In this document: positions 7,052-7,429 of the stretch, piece by piece
Numbering within the stretch: position 1 is the first letter of the stretch
How the letters are laid out: the number at the start of each line of letters is the position of its first letter
DNA from: Desulfobulbus sp.
GTDB lineage: Bacteria; Desulfobacterota; Desulfobulbia; Desulfobulbales; Desulfobulbaceae
DNA length: 7,429 nucleotides
Direction: 5' to 3'
Assembly (NCBI GenBank): GCA_011051825.1
Contig: DRKH01000385.1
Location: forward strand, 1 to 7,429
The notes under the pieces: model-generated
Seen by the model: only the letters and a program-made list of their open reading frames with translations
Databases searched by the model: none
Told to the model about the DNA's origin: nothing
Translations under genes and position numbers: made by a program

Positions 7052-7429
7052 CGAGTTTGGACGGATCTTCAGGCCGGGGCCGGGCAGCACTTGGTCTTCT
7101 ACGGCCCATCTTTGTCAGGTATCGACTTCGCCTGCTCTTGGGTTTCATCGCCCTGCTCGGGGTGGATTTCCTCCAACTTTTGATTCCCATGCTTTTGAAA
7201 AAGGGCATTGACGGGCTCAGTCTGCGGACCGCAACTGCATCTTCTCTGCTGCGCCTGTCCCTGTTTATCCTTTTGATAGCTGCGACGGTTGCCCTGCTGC
7301 GGTTTGTCTGGAGGACACTGATTATCGGGTTTTCCCGTCTACTTGAACGAAACCTCAGGGACCGTATTTTTGCCCATCTGCTGCAGATGGATCGTCCCTT
7401 CTACGGCCGCTGGTCCACCGGAGACCTGA
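7048..7429 (+). CDS. ABC exporter half-transporter, N-terminal part only (cut by window end)
   Basis: The first 127 codons of an ABC transporter permease of the exporter type, probably a permease-ATPase fusion like MdlA/MdlB or MsbA. The nucleotide-binding domain would lie beyond the window. Numbering from the TTG at 7048, two membrane helices are visible at about 28-50 (LRLLLGFIALLGVDFLQLLIP) and about 66-86. They are followed by the family-typical cytoplasmic segment with SRLLERNLRDRIFAHLLQMD, FYGRWSTGDL (about 96-127). The start is uncertain. The frame opens after a TAA at 7024-7026, and the only candidates before helix 1 are TTG 7048, which makes a TTGA overlap with the J gene stop, and TTG 7057. 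I prefer 7048 for the coupling arrangement, but neither has a good Shine-Dalgarno sequence. The substrate cannot be told from this part. The gene is probably co-transcribed with the J-domain gene. Confidence 0.88.
   Translation, partial: MTSLDGSSGRGRAALGLLRPIFVRYRLRLLLGFIALLGVDFLQLLIPMLLKKGIDGLSLRTATASSLLRLSLFILLIAATVALLRFVWRTLIIGFSRLLERNLRDRIFAHLLQMDRPFYGRWSTGDL

Noticed and set aside
7017..7211. Small + strand open frame over the J gene / ABC gene junction
   Set aside because: It overlaps both better-supported genes in another frame and its translation has no family features; the ABC permease frame is clear instead.

Overview
The window looks like chromosomal DNA from a Gram-negative bacterium rich in two-component signalling. 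The best guess is a member of the Desulfobacterota (sulfate-reducer-like delta lineage). This is inferred from the style of the signalling proteins: HDFNN-type hybrid kinases, a stand-alone receiver with an ISGGGRIGP loop, and an N-terminal receiver with VVDN and AKGP motifs. Base composition is balanced by eye. No rRNA, tRNA, CRISPR array, insertion sequence or phage gene was seen.

Region 1 (1-5834) is a tight co-directional cluster of four genes on the + strand. An unrecognised gene (frame open at the left edge) ends in a TAATG overlap with a membrane-anchored hybrid histidine kinase (dCache-like sensor, cysteine-containing PAS, HisKA, HATPase, receiver). That kinase ends in a TGATG overlap with a 124-residue single-domain receiver. 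The receiver gene overlaps by 14 nt a second, soluble hybrid kinase (receiver, PAS, HisKA, HATPase, receiver). Together these encode two kinase cores and four receiver domains. None of the four genes encodes a recognisable DNA-binding, cyclic-nucleotide or other output domain, and no Hpt domain is seen. The output must lie elsewhere, in the unknown first gene, or in protein-protein contacts of the small receiver.

Region 2 (5835-6046) is a 212-base gap. It holds a good candidate intrinsic terminator (5960-5998) that would end the signalling operon, plus two short direct repeats. No convincing promoter could be assigned for the next gene.

Region 3 (6047-7429) starts a second unit, also on the + strand. 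A 334-residue protein of unknown function with a C-terminal J domain (HPD motif at residues 309-311) is followed, with a probable 4-nt TTGA overlap, by the first 127 codons of an ABC-exporter half-transporter cut off by the right edge. The J protein probably acts as a DnaK co-chaperone on a specific client. Whether that client is linked to the exporter is unknown.
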